Shown piece by piece: positions 23,295 through 35,589 of a DNA stretch of 64,000 nucleotides. The first letter of the stretch is position 1. Each line of letters begins with the position of its first letter. Both the position numbers and the translations under genes were made by a program. The stretch spans positions 186,001 through 250,000 of the forward strand of contig JADLZK010004567.1 in the NCBI GenBank assembly GCA_015847255.1, written 5' to 3'. This DNA is from Hyparrhenia diplandra. Taxonomy: Eukaryota > Streptophyta > Magnoliopsida > Poales > Poaceae. A model generated the notes under the pieces. That model was not told the origin of the DNA, did no database searches, and saw nothing but the letters and a program-made list of their open reading frames with translations.

Positions 23295-24649
23295 TGTCGG
23301 GGACCTAAATATTGGGCCCCGAGACATTCTCCAAACTATGAGAATCTGCCCGGCTGCCAAGGCCTAGTAAAACCTAGCCCGCTATCATCCCGCGACGGAG
23401 GGACGGCCCGGACGGACGATGGACCGAGGCCATTGGCCCACGGCAGCTCACATGACGACGAAATCGGCCTGACGGCCCACAAAGCGGCCCAAATGGAGTC
23501 ATCACGACGCAAAGAGCTTATTACGCTCCACGAAGGACAAGGTCAGGACCTCTACAAAACAACGAACCATGACGTTCCACGTCGACATGCCAGGCTAAAC
23601 CATGGCTCGGACTCGACCACGCATCTCCGTTTCGCCCGAGGCTGGCCTAGCTCACCGGCCGGGAGAAATCTCCGCTTCGTCCGAGGGTGGCCTAGCTCAC
23701 CACCCTCGGGGGCGCAAAAACTCCGCCTCGCCCGAGGGGGAGACCAGCTCTCCATCCTCGGGTGAGGCAGCCCAACTAGCCCGTCTAGGGTCGCCGACCC
23801 TCGGGCGTGGGAGGTTCCGTCCGGAGGAAGGGAAACCGCCGCATTCAATGCGATTACGGGCGGCGAGGCGCGGTGCCATCGACACGCCTTGATCAAATCG
23901 AATCGCGAATCGTCTCCCCAATCCGACCGATGGGACGCAAAGCTGAACCAGTGGCGTGCTACGCCACCCCAAGACGGGAAACCAGGATGACACTGTTCAT
24001 TTCCCGCAGCACCGTCGAAACGCCACGTTGGGCCGACCCCCGGGCACTTGACACGCATAGCCGGCGACCTGACCGGGACCGGCCCTCGCCATGCGGATTG
24101 TGAGGGACGCCTCACGGGACCCTCGGGGCCACGCCTGGGACGACACGCCCGCCATCGATCCGGACGTGTCTTCGCCAAGCAACATCCAAGCCGCCCAACC
24201 CCTCGGCAAATAAGACATGCAACCGTGCGGCCTACTGAATTAGCCACCTAGGCGTCCACCGTATGAACATTATCTCTCTCCTTCTCCTATAAAAGGGGGA
24301 GTAATGCCTCATTAGGGAGAGAATTCGATTCTTTTCGACTCAACTCCGGTTCACACGGAGGAAACCGCACACCACCACCACCATAACCACGATCGTGGGG
24401 CTTGAGACCCGCGTCTCTCCCCCGCTTGACCGCCCAGTAACCCCCTACTGCGGGCTCATCTTTGAGCGCGAGGTAACACGAAAGCAGGACACACCCCCCG
24501 CTGGACGTAGGGGCCCCGTTGGCCTGAACCGGGATAAACGGCTAGCGCGTCCGTGTCCATCTTGCGCTACGCCATTGAGGGAGGGCACACGGCTTATAAA
24601 TTCTTTATTGCCGGCACCGAGGCACCCACCGTTCCTCGAAACGCCGACA
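23295..24649. mobile_element. Solo LTR of a gypsy-type retrotransposon
   Basis: Begins TGTCGGGGACC and ends GAAACGCCGACA (TG...CA, with TGTCGG/CCGACA inverted ends), 1,355 bp long. It is flanked by a perfect 5-bp target duplication CCGGT at 23,290-23,294 and 24,650-24,654. A TATA-like CCTATAAAAGGGGG at about 24,286 agrees with a plus-strand LTR promoter. No internal domain or second LTR is present, so the element was reduced to one LTR by recombination. The TGTCGGGGAC start is common among grass gypsy LTRs. Confidence 0.9.
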
Positions 24650-25500
24650 CCGGTGCTCCGCCTCCAACGCCCCCTCGCTCCCACGGTTTGGTTTGGGACG
24701 GCGGGACCCGAGCGGGCATGACGAATGGATAAGGAGGAAAGGGGAGAAATAAAAGGGAAGAGAAAAAAGGAAAAAGAAAAAAAAAGGAAAAGAAAACGCC
24801 TTGCAAGATTTGAGGTGAATAAGTCCCCAGCTGGCAGCTGTACCATGGTGGAAGGAATTGGATGCGATCTTGAAGGAGATGTTATCCTTGCTTTGGCTTA
24901 GGCTCCGTTTTTACTGTTGGAGAATATATGCTATATATATTTTTACGTTTTTGGCTTAATCTGTGGCTATTTTACCTGGTGGTAAAGGTCCCCTGGGTAG
25001 TTCTTTGGAAACCTGTGCTGTAAACTGGATTTGGTCTCTTGATTTTAATCGGAAGGCCAGGGCAATTTGCCCTTGAACTCTAGCAAAAAGAAAAGAAAAG
25101 AAAAATAAGAGAATAAGAAAAGAAAGTGAAAATAAAAAAAGGGAAAATAAAAATACAAATAAAAAAGAAAAATATTATTTATAGGAAATATAACAAAATA
25201 TATTATGTTCGATCAAAGGCATATACAATACTAAAAATTCTCGCTGCAATGTGCGGATAAATATAAGGTATGTTGAATCATTAGCGTGTTCGTATTTTCT
25301 TAAGTCTATTCTTACCATAAACCGATAATTTTTGTGTTATACATTAAGTTCCAAAAATTATCCTTCACAAGTTAGTGACCTATTTTTATTTTTATTTTTT
25401 TTGAAGTTGAAGATCCAAGATTAAGATGATGTCTTTTCTTTACTTCATTATAGAAATTATTTTAAAATTCCTCTTAGCTAGATTAAATTTACTTTTTTGT
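24650..25500. other. GC-rich fragment then A-rich non-coding DNA
   Basis: The GC-rich target of the solo LTR continues to about 24,720 and is followed by AGGA/AAAG-rich tracts (24,730-24,800 and 25,083-25,200). The stretch 24,890-25,080 resembles a transcript 3' UTR followed by an A-rich tail, as in a LINE or retrocopy. No coding domain seen. Confidence 0.35.
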
Positions 25501-25639
25501 ACCCGCATCAATGCACGGGTTAACTTTCTATAATAAGCTCATATCCTTATCGTGCGAGAGATGATATCATGAAATTTTTTTTTTTCTTATGATCATTGCA
25601 TTGTTTTTAATTTCGCGAAGCAACGGGGAGGTTCCCTAG
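25501..25639 (+). mobile_element. Possible Helitron 3' terminus
   Basis: ACCCGC...GCACGGGT near 25,503 and a small hairpin GGGGA/TTCCC at 25,625-25,635 lead into CTAG followed by T. Helitrons end in CTRR after a short hairpin and insert before T. The 5' TC end was not located, so it is unclear whether the superoxide dismutase and GC-rich fragments upstream belong to it. Confidence 0.35.
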
Positions 25640-25734
25640 TTAGTGCTAGTGTATACGCCCGGCGTTCTTGGGCTATTGCGGTGGCAGCACAGATCTAGTA
25701 ATAGCGGTGGCAGCACAGATCTTAAAACAAAATC

Positions 25735-25795
25735 AACGACCAATAATTTGACAGATAGAGATCAATAAAAAAAATCTGTTGACAGATAAATAGCA
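25735..25795. repeat. Right terminal repeat cluster of composite block
   Basis: TTTGACAGATAGAG and AATCTGTTGACAGATAAATAG resemble, in inverse orientation, the cluster at 15,762-15,875. Just left of it, a roughly 23-bp unit containing GCGGTGGCAGCACAGATCT is present twice (25,678-25,722). Confidence 0.4.
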
Positions 25796-26540
25796 AAACT
25801 CTTTGATAAAATATGAAAGGAATGTTTTTAAATAAAAGCTATAGTAAGCATTGGAGTTTTAACTTCTCATAAGGATAAATAAATTTAGCAAACAGTACGA
25901 TCAAATTTTGAAATTCAAAATAGATTTATGAACCCATCAGACATGGGTACAACAAAAGCCATCACAATTAAGCTAAGATTTCAACGAAATGCATATTGAA
26001 TATGCATAGAGAGGTACCATGCGCAGAGGAAGAAAAACTACAGATAATGTTGGTCAAAACATATTACGTCCGAATACATATAAATTGTCTATATGCATAT
26101 TGTTTTATTTAGAAAATAAACAGAAAAAACACACAAAGACAAATAATTTGTATTAGTCGTATGTATTAATAAATAAACTTCTAGTGATTATGTCTCTTTA
26201 AGTTTTTTAGCAACGTATTGACAAAGTACTGTAACATTAATAAAGTGCATGAATATATATGAACTGACCAGAATGCTGCTAGCCATTATCAGGACACCAC
26301 CCTTGAAGAAGGTGGCATGTCAATGCCCATGTCCATCGCGGTCGCAGCACTGCAGAGCTCGGTGGACGCTGGAGAGGGGTCTAGAACTATTGCTTCCTTC
26401 AAAGAATGGCAGTTTGGCCCGCCACGGTAAATAAAAAATGTCCGTCACCGTTAAGCGGGGTATTTATCGTGACGGGCAAACTGGACGGCCGTCACGGATT
26501 TTTTTAGAGGATGTCACGTAAAAGTTTTTTTTTTTTTTTC
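25796..26540. mobile_element. AT-rich spacer with possible CACTA-type end
   Basis: No gene seen up to 26,400. From 26,405 to 26,540 a stretch with CCGTCAC/GTGACGG inverted motifs and a poly(T) run ends in CACTAGTG, directly against the start of the third upstream-region copy. CACTA transposons end in CACTA/TAGTG. Only one end was found. Confidence 0.35.
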
Positions 26541-26544
26541 ACTA

Positions 26545-28440
26545 GTGTCCGCGTGTCAAATTGAACAAGTTGCTGGCACAAACTCGTGCGTGCGCGTGGC
26601 TGCTGTCTATGTGGGCCCAGCGTTTAATTAGATTCCGATTGCATCCCATTGGCACCGTGTCTGCAAGTGAATTCAGAAATACAGTATCCATGAACACGGC
26701 AAGAGTACATTTTCGTGACACTGACATTGACCTGAGCTGAAGGCTGGTCTGCGATTCATGACACTGGCATTGCGTGTTGTTCAGAATTAACGGTGACTCA
26801 TTTTGCATGATGTGGTCCATTCTCAGCCTAGGCGCATTTACACACTCGACACTGAACCGAACTGAACTTTCGGTTATTGGGTTTTCAGCTGTTTTGTGAA
26901 CTTCGGTCTTCAGCTTCGGCTCTTATGTCCCTACGGAACCGAACGACCGATGAACTGATTTTTAGTTCGCACAAGCTGAACAATGCGAGTCGAAAGCAGG
27001 CTTGAGCAGGGGCCAGCTCTGTAATTTTAAAGCCCCCCTGGGCAAGAAGAAGATAAGGCCCCTTAGACTATTAATTTTAAAATTACAGTGGATAATAAAA
27101 TTTACTTTGCAAAAATATATGTATATTAGCTCATGAGACATAACAATAGTGTAACAAGCAAATAAATACAAATATTTCTTGTTTTCATTTTATTTTTCCT
27201 TTTCTGAGCACCCGGGTCGACAAATATTTCTTAGGCAGCATCTATATACAAATAAATACATTGAATTAGAAAAATTAGGGAAATACTATAGATCATGGGT
27301 GTTGTTGTTGCTTACTGTGATCGCGTACGCGTTTGTTGTCCGTCGTCCTTTCCGTTGCCGGTCGCCAGGTGTGGAGGAAATCGATCAGATCGGCATCGTG
27401 CGTCGATATGCAGGCAGGGCCTAGAGCCTAGATCGGCGTCGGCGTCCAAAGGCAGGCAGGGTGCCAGAGTTGCGGCGGTGGCAGGAAACGAAAACGAAAC
27501 GTCCGATCATGCCTGCGCTAGGCACTAGCTCCACTCGATGATGGGTTCTTGAAGACTTCCCTACGGCACTTCTATATGTCGTCATGGGCTTTCAAAGGCT
27601 TATCATTTCAAATTAAAAATTATGTACTAATTACCTACATATTTTTCAACACACCCCCCCCCCCAGCTCCATGGGCCCCGGTGGTCGCCCTGCCTGCCCT
27701 CCCCGGCCCTGACTTGAGCTAACCACCCAACACACGACTCGTGACTCTTGGTCCCTTGGTCTAAGCTTCCATGTTTGTTCTTCATTGGCCAATGTCCCTC
27801 GAAGACCTGGGAACCTGGCTTGACTTTCTCCATAGTTGTCAACCATCTTGATGCATGCACTCTATATGACAACACCTACACACTCACAAGGCATGCAATG
27901 CATGACTTGACACATAAGTTAGTCGAAATCACAAACACAACTCAACCAAAGATCCATCAACTCGCCTGGACAATTACTCATCATCCATACGTGGCAACGT
28001 ATCTAACTTGTCATCTCAAATGCTCGAAGCTCTGTTGTACTAACAGCTTGCACTAGTAATAAAGAAAATAATACAAGCGAGCCGTGCAGAAGGGAAGAAC
28101 AAAAAAAAGAGCAGTCCAGAAGGCCCACAAATATATATGGGCCAGCCAACGTTTGATAGGTGGATTCGGGACTAAAATGGGCCTATGTTGAGCATGGACT
28201 GGGACGACCCAGTTTGGCAAAGACCGATACAGATGGAACCTCCGCGTTCGCTACGAATTAGGCCCACACTTCCGGGGGCGGCGACCAGTCGAGCGCGTGG
28301 GGGCCGGGGGCATCGCCGGCGGATCCTCTTCCCGCCGTCGCGGTTCCAGGAAGACCCGAGATATTTGGCCTTGCCGCCCCGGGTTGCTAGCTGTGAAACC
28401 TTTGACTCTGCCCCAGTTTTGGTGATAATAATGGGCCATT
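26545..28440. repeat. Duplicated upstream region, copy 3
   Basis: Matches 7,070-8,720 and 12,600-13,560 in order (for example GCATCCCATTGGCACCGTGT, GAACTTTCGGTTATTGGG and GACTCTTGGTCCCTTGG), interrupted by the hAT-like element at 27,008-27,712. It lacks promoter and exon 1. A GC-rich replacement at about 28,225-28,345 distinguishes it from the other copies. No gene supported. Confidence 0.7.
27008..27712. mobile_element. hAT-like non-autonomous transposon
   Basis: A 705-bp insertion bounded by CTTGAGC on both sides (27,001-27,007 and 27,713-27,719; GCTTGAGC against ACTTGAGC over 8 bp) with short inverted ends AGGGGCC.../...GGCCCT. The two paralogous copies (near 7,988 and 12,890) read straight through without it, confirming the ends. 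An 8-bp target duplication and CAGGG-type ends fit the hAT superfamily. No transposase is encoded. Confidence 0.65.
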
Positions 28441-28554
28441 CGGATCTATCGCCGGCAGCGTCGAGGACCTCTTCCACTCCAGCGCAGCAGCCGGCACCAC
28501 GACAGTGCCATAGAGGCCATCCCTGCGTAAGTGTCTCACTGCACTAGTATCTTA

Positions 28555-28662
28555 AGACATGTTTGGGTGAACTAGGACTAGTGATTAATTAGGACCAGTG
28601 ATTAGTTGACTAGTGATTAGTCCAACTCTGTTTGGATCCATGGACTAATAGCTAGCACTATC
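28555..28662. mobile_element. Left half of a split PIF/Tourist-like MITE
   Basis: Starts after TTA with GACATGTTTGGGTGAACTAG and breaks off at CTATC where the large LTR-type element begins. Its other half is at 50,788-50,956. The two halves have matching inverted ends (TTTGG...TGAACTA...ACTAG) and TTA on both outer sides, so before interruption it was an element of about 275 bp. Confidence 0.7.
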
Positions 28663-28999
28663 TGTAACACCCCAACTTTTTAACTTAATCTTAATAAACA
28701 ATCATGAGGCTAATACTCATTAATTAATGAGAAGCAACAAGAAATTTAAATTCTTCTCCGTCTCATGACTCTGACCAATGAACTAGATTACGTATATATA
28801 AAGATTATATACGAGTGGTGTGCTTTACTATGTTTGCAAAAATAATATATATGTTACAATATCATTACAAGCATATAAAAGAAATCTCTTGACATATCAT
28901 ACAAATATACTTCTTATACAACAATGCCATTTAAGATTCTTTCTACTCATAGAAAGAAAGTCAATAATCAATCAGTTAAAGCTAACTATAAATTAATTA

Positions 29000-30649
29000 T
29001 AGTTTGCCGTCGAATCTAATAGTATTATTTTACATAGCTCACCGAGATACCGACTGACCAGAGCCGTACCTCTTACTTTTGGGACTCATCATCCGGCTAA
29101 ACACCATCCCATCGAATATAATTTCACTCCTACACAGCCCCTCTTGCAACACCACATTTTAACCATCTTAAACCACACAAGTGACACAATGATCATGTCC
29201 ACAACATTTCCTTGCGAGCCAGCATGGGCAGCCATGCCAGAGGGAGGCCGATCAACCAATTAGCACCAGCTCAACGACGGCACAGTGAGAAGCCTTGACC
29301 ACTGGGAGATATTTTAGACTACAGTAGTGAGATATTTTAGACTTGGAGGAGTAGTACTACAGTAGAGGAGGTGGACAAATAAAAGAGGAGCCTGGAGGAA
29401 GCCTCACCCTTACCACAGATAGAGAGCAGCTCGTGAGAGGACCAAGCAAAGAAAGCAAGCCATTCCTCATGGCAAAATAATCGAAAGACATTAACCATCC
29501 CCGATTGCACCAACCAGCCACCCTTCTCGAGTTTCCTTGCCACTGCCAAATCATATTGCTGAGAAGGAGAAGAGGACTAGTCATGGAGGGAGAAGTTGAG
29601 TATGCTGGAATGGAGGAGCAAGCTGACCAAACACGGACAGGGGTCATGTGAGGACGGCCACAATAGCGATGCTGTGATCATAGCCTCGACAGAGCACATC
29701 ACCAAAGCAAAGGTGATTTTCAGCCCTCACTCAAGCATTACATTTTAGTTTAAGCATACACATAATAAGCACACGGTTTCTGGTCACTTAGGCACCTCCA
29801 TTAGCATGGAGACCCAATCTCAGTAGCACACCATCACAACAGTCCCAACTTGTAGGACTAGAGGTCAGCTCTGGGAAGGAGATGATAGGCTAGGTACTCA
29901 TCTTGCACACCTGAGCGCAGAGTGACACCACGACCGCGTGCACGACACCTCTCACCTGCACAGAGTCAGCCCAACAGCACGGCCACGTCGGCCTCAGGCG
30001 CGTGGCGGCCCTGCCCCCGCGCGGCATCCCGAGCACCGGGAGCGACTGGCGCCGGCGACGAGCCCCATTCCCCTAGGTGAGCACCGTTGATAGGGTTCCC
30101 AAATACACAGTACCAGGAGGCTAAACCGGAGGGGAAAATCCATCACTAGTGCAGATGCCGTGGGAGGATAGAATGGAGGTGTTTGGTAGTGAGATTACCC
30201 ACCCATGGTGATGGATTTGAGCAGCGGAGTAGCTGCATCCTGAAGAACAAGTGGGGAATAGAGAGAGGAACGAAGCAGAGGAAGGCAGAGAAAGTTACTG
30301 GGGGCGGGTGCGTGTGCGTGTGCGTGTGCGTGAGTTGGGTCTGTTGACCTGTGGGCCGGTGGCTGCTAGTATGGTTTGCGTTCCCAGGCTTCAGTACTAG
30401 TACGAGTAGTACTACTGGTAGGGAAAGCACGAGCCTGCTTCTTCTCTTTTCTATACATGTATTTGAGCGTATATAATGGGTCAACTCACGTGCACACACA
30501 TAAAAGAGAAAATATTAAAGGATGTTAATTTACCAAAAACATGCCAATTTATCTCTTATAGGAAAAAAATAATACCATAATTAGATTAAAGACAAATGGT
30601 TAGTAAACCACCGTTGACGGTAGGACACACTATCTCGGACACGTAGATT
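29000..30649. other. LTR body, non-coding
   Basis: Non-coding sequence of the outer LTR-type element, with a (GTGTGC)n microsatellite at about 30,308-30,332. Short open frames have no domain. Confidence 0.4.
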
Positions 30650-30663
30650 ATTATATATATATA
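30650..30663. repeat. AT-repeat at left edge of viral block
   Basis: A (TA)n tract immediately left of the endogenous pararetrovirus sequence. A much longer one (44,310-44,372) lies at the right edge. Endogenous tungro-like sequences in rice are reported to sit in AT-dinucleotide repeats. Confidence 0.75.
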
Positions 30664-32150
30664 CATGCCAGATTTTTGATTTGATGTTTACAACATCAAT
30701 CAATCGGGCGTGGAAGACCATATCCATACTCCAATGAAATTTTCGAAAGAAACTCTTGAAGACCATGAGCCCAGAAAATATAATCAAAGGCGATGCATGC
30801 CGGCAATAAATATTACGGTGAAGACACGACAAGCGCCGCTATCCATGCATGCATGACATCAATTATTGAAGACCCCGAGTTCGCACGAAATTTGAAGGCG
30901 GTGTCACTTTCATACAACGGTACAAGGCGATAATCGAAGATGACATCACGAAGGTTCGATGCGGAGATATTCATGAAGGCAATTCACCAATTATTGAAGG
31001 TTTCACCGTGAAGCGGATAAACACGAAGCATCTTTGAAGACTTATCTCGTCGAAGTCCGAAGGCTCTTCTCGTTACTATAAAACGAGAAGGAGAGCGCTG
31101 CGATTCGATATCGGTGAATGCGCCCTCGGACCAACATCGACTAATTGAGCACTCATACTCCGGAATGCAAAGCCTAGTCTCGGGAGCCCTCTCGAGATTA
31201 GCAAACCATAATAGTAATAGCAGTAGTACTCCACTACCACCACCGTATAATACCACCTTTGTAAATTAGTTTGTGACGAAGGTCCTCGCGATCCTCTCCT
31301 GCTTGTAAGGTAATCAGGTTTGTGCTAAGTGCTTGGGGTTTTCCGAAAGGGAAAGCCGTATGTAAGCTTGTTTGCTTTAATGGAGCGAGTTTTAGCTTTG
31401 AGAATCCCTACTTTTTCTCAGAGTCGTCTATGTAAGTTTGAGCATCGGTTTCTAGGGACCCTATAGGAGAAACCTCTGCTTGTATTGTTCTCGTGTTAGC
31501 CCGTGTTAGAGGCGTTTGTAGAGAACTCTGAAAGCGAGAAGTGTTCCCTTCGGGTGGAACTGCTTGGGGAGACGACAGAAAGCTCTTAGCGTTCTACGTC
31601 ACGACGGAAAAACGGCTATCGAGGTTAGCGTTAGGGGATAGGATTAGCTCTTTTGCTTTCTAAAAGAGAGCCGAGTGATACATACGGTGAGTACCGAGTA
31701 GGATCAACACAAGCATAAGTCGCACGTGTAGGCAGAAAGTCTGGTCTCGCCAACCTTACAAAGATCCTGACAAATATTTTTACGCATAATCCGCATAGTA
31801 CTCGTGAATATTCACTAATTGAGTTCATAATAATCACGCACTCACGAATATTCAAGCAAGCATCGCTATCGCTGAATAGTTGCAAGTGCCTTGCATAGTA
31901 GCAAGAATAGTAGCAAGAATTTGAAGTGCCTGATCCACTTCAGGTGAAGTGCTCGTGCTTTCGTTCATAATATTCGAATTTAAATAGTGTCCAATAATTT
32001 GGTTAGTAATACTTGAATTTGAATAGTGTTGTGAATAGTAACTCGTGAATTTTAAAATTTGATTTTCAAATTTGAATAATTCCCAAGTGTTCTCTAAATA
32101 TTTAAGTAATTATTTATTGTGTAAGTGTGGTATCGGATTCGGGTTAATAA
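30664..32150 (+). promoter_or_regulatory. Viral leader/intergenic region, copy A
   Basis: Non-coding region with a TATA box (ACTATAAAACG, about 31,075-31,083), a long structured leader, and TGGTATCGGATTCGGG near 32,128. The latter resembles the plant initiator-methionine tRNA primer site TGGTATC..., used by this virus family to start minus-strand synthesis. It matches copies B, C and D over most of its length. Confidence 0.7.
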
Positions 32151-32890
32151 TATTTGAAGTGATTACCATAAGTTTAGTAAAAATTGAAAAGTTACATTAC
32201 TTAAATTTAGAAATTAATCTTTGGAAAGTCTCAGTAAAGACTAAAGAAAATATAAATATCAAGTGCGGGTGAATAGTTCCTCAAGAAGAACATACTTGGC
32301 ATACTTCACACGGTCAAATAAATTTATTAGTAGATTTAATACATAATTTCTATATAACTTGGGGTAAAAAAGACAAGGCGATCTAGAACTAAAATTTGAA
32401 TGTCTTCAAAAAGAGTATAAGCGAGTTAAAAAGAATAATATTCAGCTATCAATAATAAGTTAGAATTAACTTTACAAGCTTTGGAAGAAAGTAAAACTTC
32501 TCTAGGAAGAAGTAGCGAGAATGCGATTATATAGAAAAAGATATAAATTACCTATATAAGAAACTTAAAAATACCAATATCGTTGAGGATAACAAAAGAA
32601 ATTGTGTTATCATCTACGAAGTGGTTAATAAAGCATTAAATTGAGATAAATGAAAATATCGACGACTTATCTAGAAGAGACAAATCACTCCAAGTAGTAA
32701 ATAGAGACATAAGACCTTTAGGGCTAATGGACAAAATAACGAGGAGGATGTGAAAATGTTGAAACATTAGAAGAAATGATAGATGTAGAAAGAGATCTTG
32801 AAAGATATCGAGAAAAATACATTAAGAAAAATAAAACCTCAACAAATATATCAAATGGGTTGGTTTGAAAATAAAAATGGGCTATCTGAG
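32151..32890 (+). pseudogene. Viral first small ORF region, decayed
   Basis: Between the primer-site-like sequence and the movement-protein-like segment lies Lys/Glu/Asn-rich coding-like sequence broken by several stops. By position it corresponds to the small proteins that precede the polyprotein in tungro and badnaviruses. The assignment is positional only. Confidence 0.45.
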
Positions 32891-32959
32891 AATATCTAGA
32901 GAAGTAGAATTAAGTGTTTTAAATAATCTGTTCAACTAAATATAGTTAATAAATAAATT

Positions 32960-33560
32960 AAAAATGGTTTAAAATATAGTGGATACAGATATATACACCA
33001 AGGAATGTATATCATAGGAATTAAAGGTATGACAAGGAAGAAATTAGGAGCAAAAGTGTTGATAACTTTGCTAGATAAAAGATGGGATTCGGTGAATAAA
33101 GCAAAGCATTAGGATTTTTAGAAGGTGATATGAATGAAAATATGCTAATAACATATATAGCTCGATTTATTAATGCCAAGTAAAAAGAATTTATAGATAA
33201 GATGGCTTTTGGTTTCAGACTAAAGGCTATGAAGATTTTAAAGGAACAAATCTATTAGTAAGCATAGAATTCTTAGGAAGATTAACTAATAGAAGTGCTA
33301 CAAAATATAAAATAAATGTGAACAATGTATTTGAAAGCATGCAGTCTAAAGGGATAAAATTTATGAGCCCTCTAAAAATAAGTTTCAAGAAAGGGCGGTG
33401 AAGAATGGAATATAAGTGCTCTTATAGAGCCGAAGTTTTTTTTAAAGCAACCTAAAGATTATATAAGCTATGAAGGTAATAATGGTTCAACTAGTATCGG
33501 GTTTGTAGGATATGAAGATAGAAGTCTAGATGACTTAGAGACATCTAGTTCGAAGTAAAA
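32960..33560 (+). pseudogene. Viral movement-protein-like segment, decayed
   Basis: Pieces of frame carry the hallmarks of the Caulimoviridae movement protein: an IGIKG-type strand followed by RKKLGAKVLI, then a GDMN-like turn, and GFVGYED near the end. It is interrupted by stops and frame changes. In the virus this protein carries particles or nucleic acid through plasmodesmata. This segment exists only in the plus-oriented part; the minus-oriented part and the short plus piece at 37,990-38,376 lack it. Confidence 0.65.
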
Positions 33561-33596
33561 TCAGTAGAAAATAGAGAAAATAGTGTATGTGAATTC

Positions 33597-33854
33597 ATGA
33601 AAACTTTAGATATAGATAATGAAATAAAGCATTATGAACAAAAGATAAAGAATATCCCTAACGAATACTTTACTAATGGAATAAGCAAATGGAATGCTAT
33701 AAGAGAAAAAGAGATTTATTTTAAAAGAGAAATTTATAGACTTACCCAACTTAAGCAAGAAAGAGAATTAAATAACAGAAAGCTTAATGTTTCAATAAAG
33801 AAACCTGAAGTTGTGTTTAAGCAAAGCGAAAATAAGGCCCAAAAAAAGAATTAG
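33597..33854 (+). pseudogene. Viral polyprotein fragment, coiled-coil-like
   Basis: An uninterrupted 85-codon piece rich in Lys, Glu, Asn and Arg with heptad-like spacing, between the movement-protein and coat-protein segments. The same stretch in other versions occurs at about 38,100-38,360 (plus) and 42,537-42,870 (minus). It ends in a stop where the polyprotein would continue. Confidence 0.55.
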
Positions 33855-35235
33855 AAAATAAAATAGAAAATATTGAAGAAAATGAGATAAGTGAAGATGA
33901 GCAATGGGAAATAAATAATAAGCTGTTGTTAGAAAGCTATGAAGAAGAAGAGCGATGAAGATATAATTGAGCTAAACAATAATAACTTGGTAGAGGTTAC
34001 AAACCCTTTAGAATATGAAGAATTATATAAAATAGATAATTTTATAGAAGCAATGGATATAAATCCATCTTCATCAAAAAAGAAAAAAGAGGTCCAGAAA
34101 TAAAAGTTGAAGCAGAGAGAGAAAGACCAACTAGAAATCCAGGAAAATGACCACCAGAAAAAAGAGGATTCTACATATAATTATATACCAGGCCAATATA
34201 CTCATATGAGTTCAAAAAGAAGAGATTTTGAGAAAAAGGTTCAATTTTAGAATTATAAGAATGATGGTGCCATATTGAATTTAGCAGCACATGATCCTAT
34301 AGATTGGCCAAATATACAAAGCATATGGAAAAATCTAATAGTGCAAAAATATATACAGAATCAACATAACATAGGAAATAGAGTAGAAGATATGATTACA
34401 TATTTAGAAACTTTTTTTTTAGGAGAATCGAGTTAAAGTTTTATGGGAACAATGGGTAGAATCTTTCCCTATATTTTACGGAGAATTAAAAAGAGCTGGT
34501 AGTAATCCACATAATTTTGCAAATATTATATCAAGTATAGTAATAGGTGAAGATCCCGAATTAGGATTTCTTGTTTTTGCAAAATGAAAGATTAAGAGAA
34601 TTAGAAAAGTTATCATTAACTAATTAGAGGAAAATAAAAGCAGTTTCCTCAAAGCATTATTTGTATAATGCTACAACGGCAAAACAAGGTTATAATATTG
34701 GAATAGTGGAAAAATATTTTAATAAATTACCAGACCCTTTGGGTTCTATGATACATGAAGAATATAAAAAAGAAACAGTACTCAAGCATATAATATCTCT
34801 TAGGCTATAACTTTTGTTTTTAAACAATTAAGAAAGATATGCACTAATATACAAGCCCAAAGATCAATGAAGCAATCTGATTATAATTTCGTAATAATAT
34901 AGTTCAAATACCATTGACATATGGAGAAGAAAGATCCAAGTATAAAAAATATCCTAAGAATTATAGAAAAGATAATATAAGAATGAAGAAGAGATATTTT
35001 CTACGAAGATCGATAATAGAGCTCCTTTCTTACATAAGAGAAATGTAAGAAGATATAATCCTAAAAGAATTATGATAGTACTTGTAGATGTTTTATACGT
35101 AATTCTCCGGATCACTTAAGTAGAACTTGTCCCTGATAAAGATAAGAAAAGATATTCTAATAAGCAAGAAGAACAAGAAAAGGTTTTAATAATAGATAGC
35201 GTAAATGAAAATATTTTAGTATGTGATGATGAAAT
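33855..35235 (+). pseudogene. Viral coat-protein-like segment, decayed
   Basis: Broken frames of a capsid domain, followed at about 35,075-35,135 by a CX2C-type knuckle with the order C, C, H, C, where one cysteine is replaced by R. This matches the retroviral-type zinc knuckle in plant pararetrovirus coat proteins. A Lys/Arg-rich stretch precedes the knuckle and an acidic stretch follows it. Confidence 0.65.
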
Positions 35236-35236
35236 A

Positions 35237-35545
35237 ATGGATGATGAATCAATATATTCAATTATAGAAACAGATGAGATAGAATATGATGAAGAACAAG
35301 AATCAAGTGATGAAGAATTAGATTTAATTGATGAACTATACGGATTAAAAATTGAACCGATGGATCAAATAGTTTTCAAGCATAAGAAAGAAGAATACCA
35401 TACTTTATCTCGATACATGTTTATCTTCTTTTGCAGGAATGAATATAAGATGTGTGTATTGCATATATTATCAAGATCCAGTAAGAAAGAGCAACATGTA
35501 GTCTATGTTTAAAACAAGCATGTATGCTATGTTCAACCCTTGAGA
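35237..35545 (+). pseudogene. Viral acidic domain and second cysteine region
   Basis: A 91-codon open piece with a strongly acidic centre (runs of D and E). Right after it, across a frameshift at about 35,490, comes the pattern CX2C ... CX2CX4CX2C. This second cysteine cluster is a marker of badnaviruses and tungroviruses among plant pararetroviruses, which supports the family assignment. The reverse copy is at about 40,977-41,350. Confidence 0.7.
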
Positions 35546-35589
35546 AAGATAGAAAAATTAACATAACAAAGCAAATATAAAATTTGAGA

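Noticed and set aside
22605..23765. 386-codon plus-strand open frame
   Set aside because: It crosses the left end of a solo LTR at 23,295, so it cannot be an ancestral gene; it is low complexity with no domain.
23552..24247. 231-codon minus-strand open frame
   Set aside because: Lies wholly within the solo LTR and antisense to its promoter; repetitive composition.
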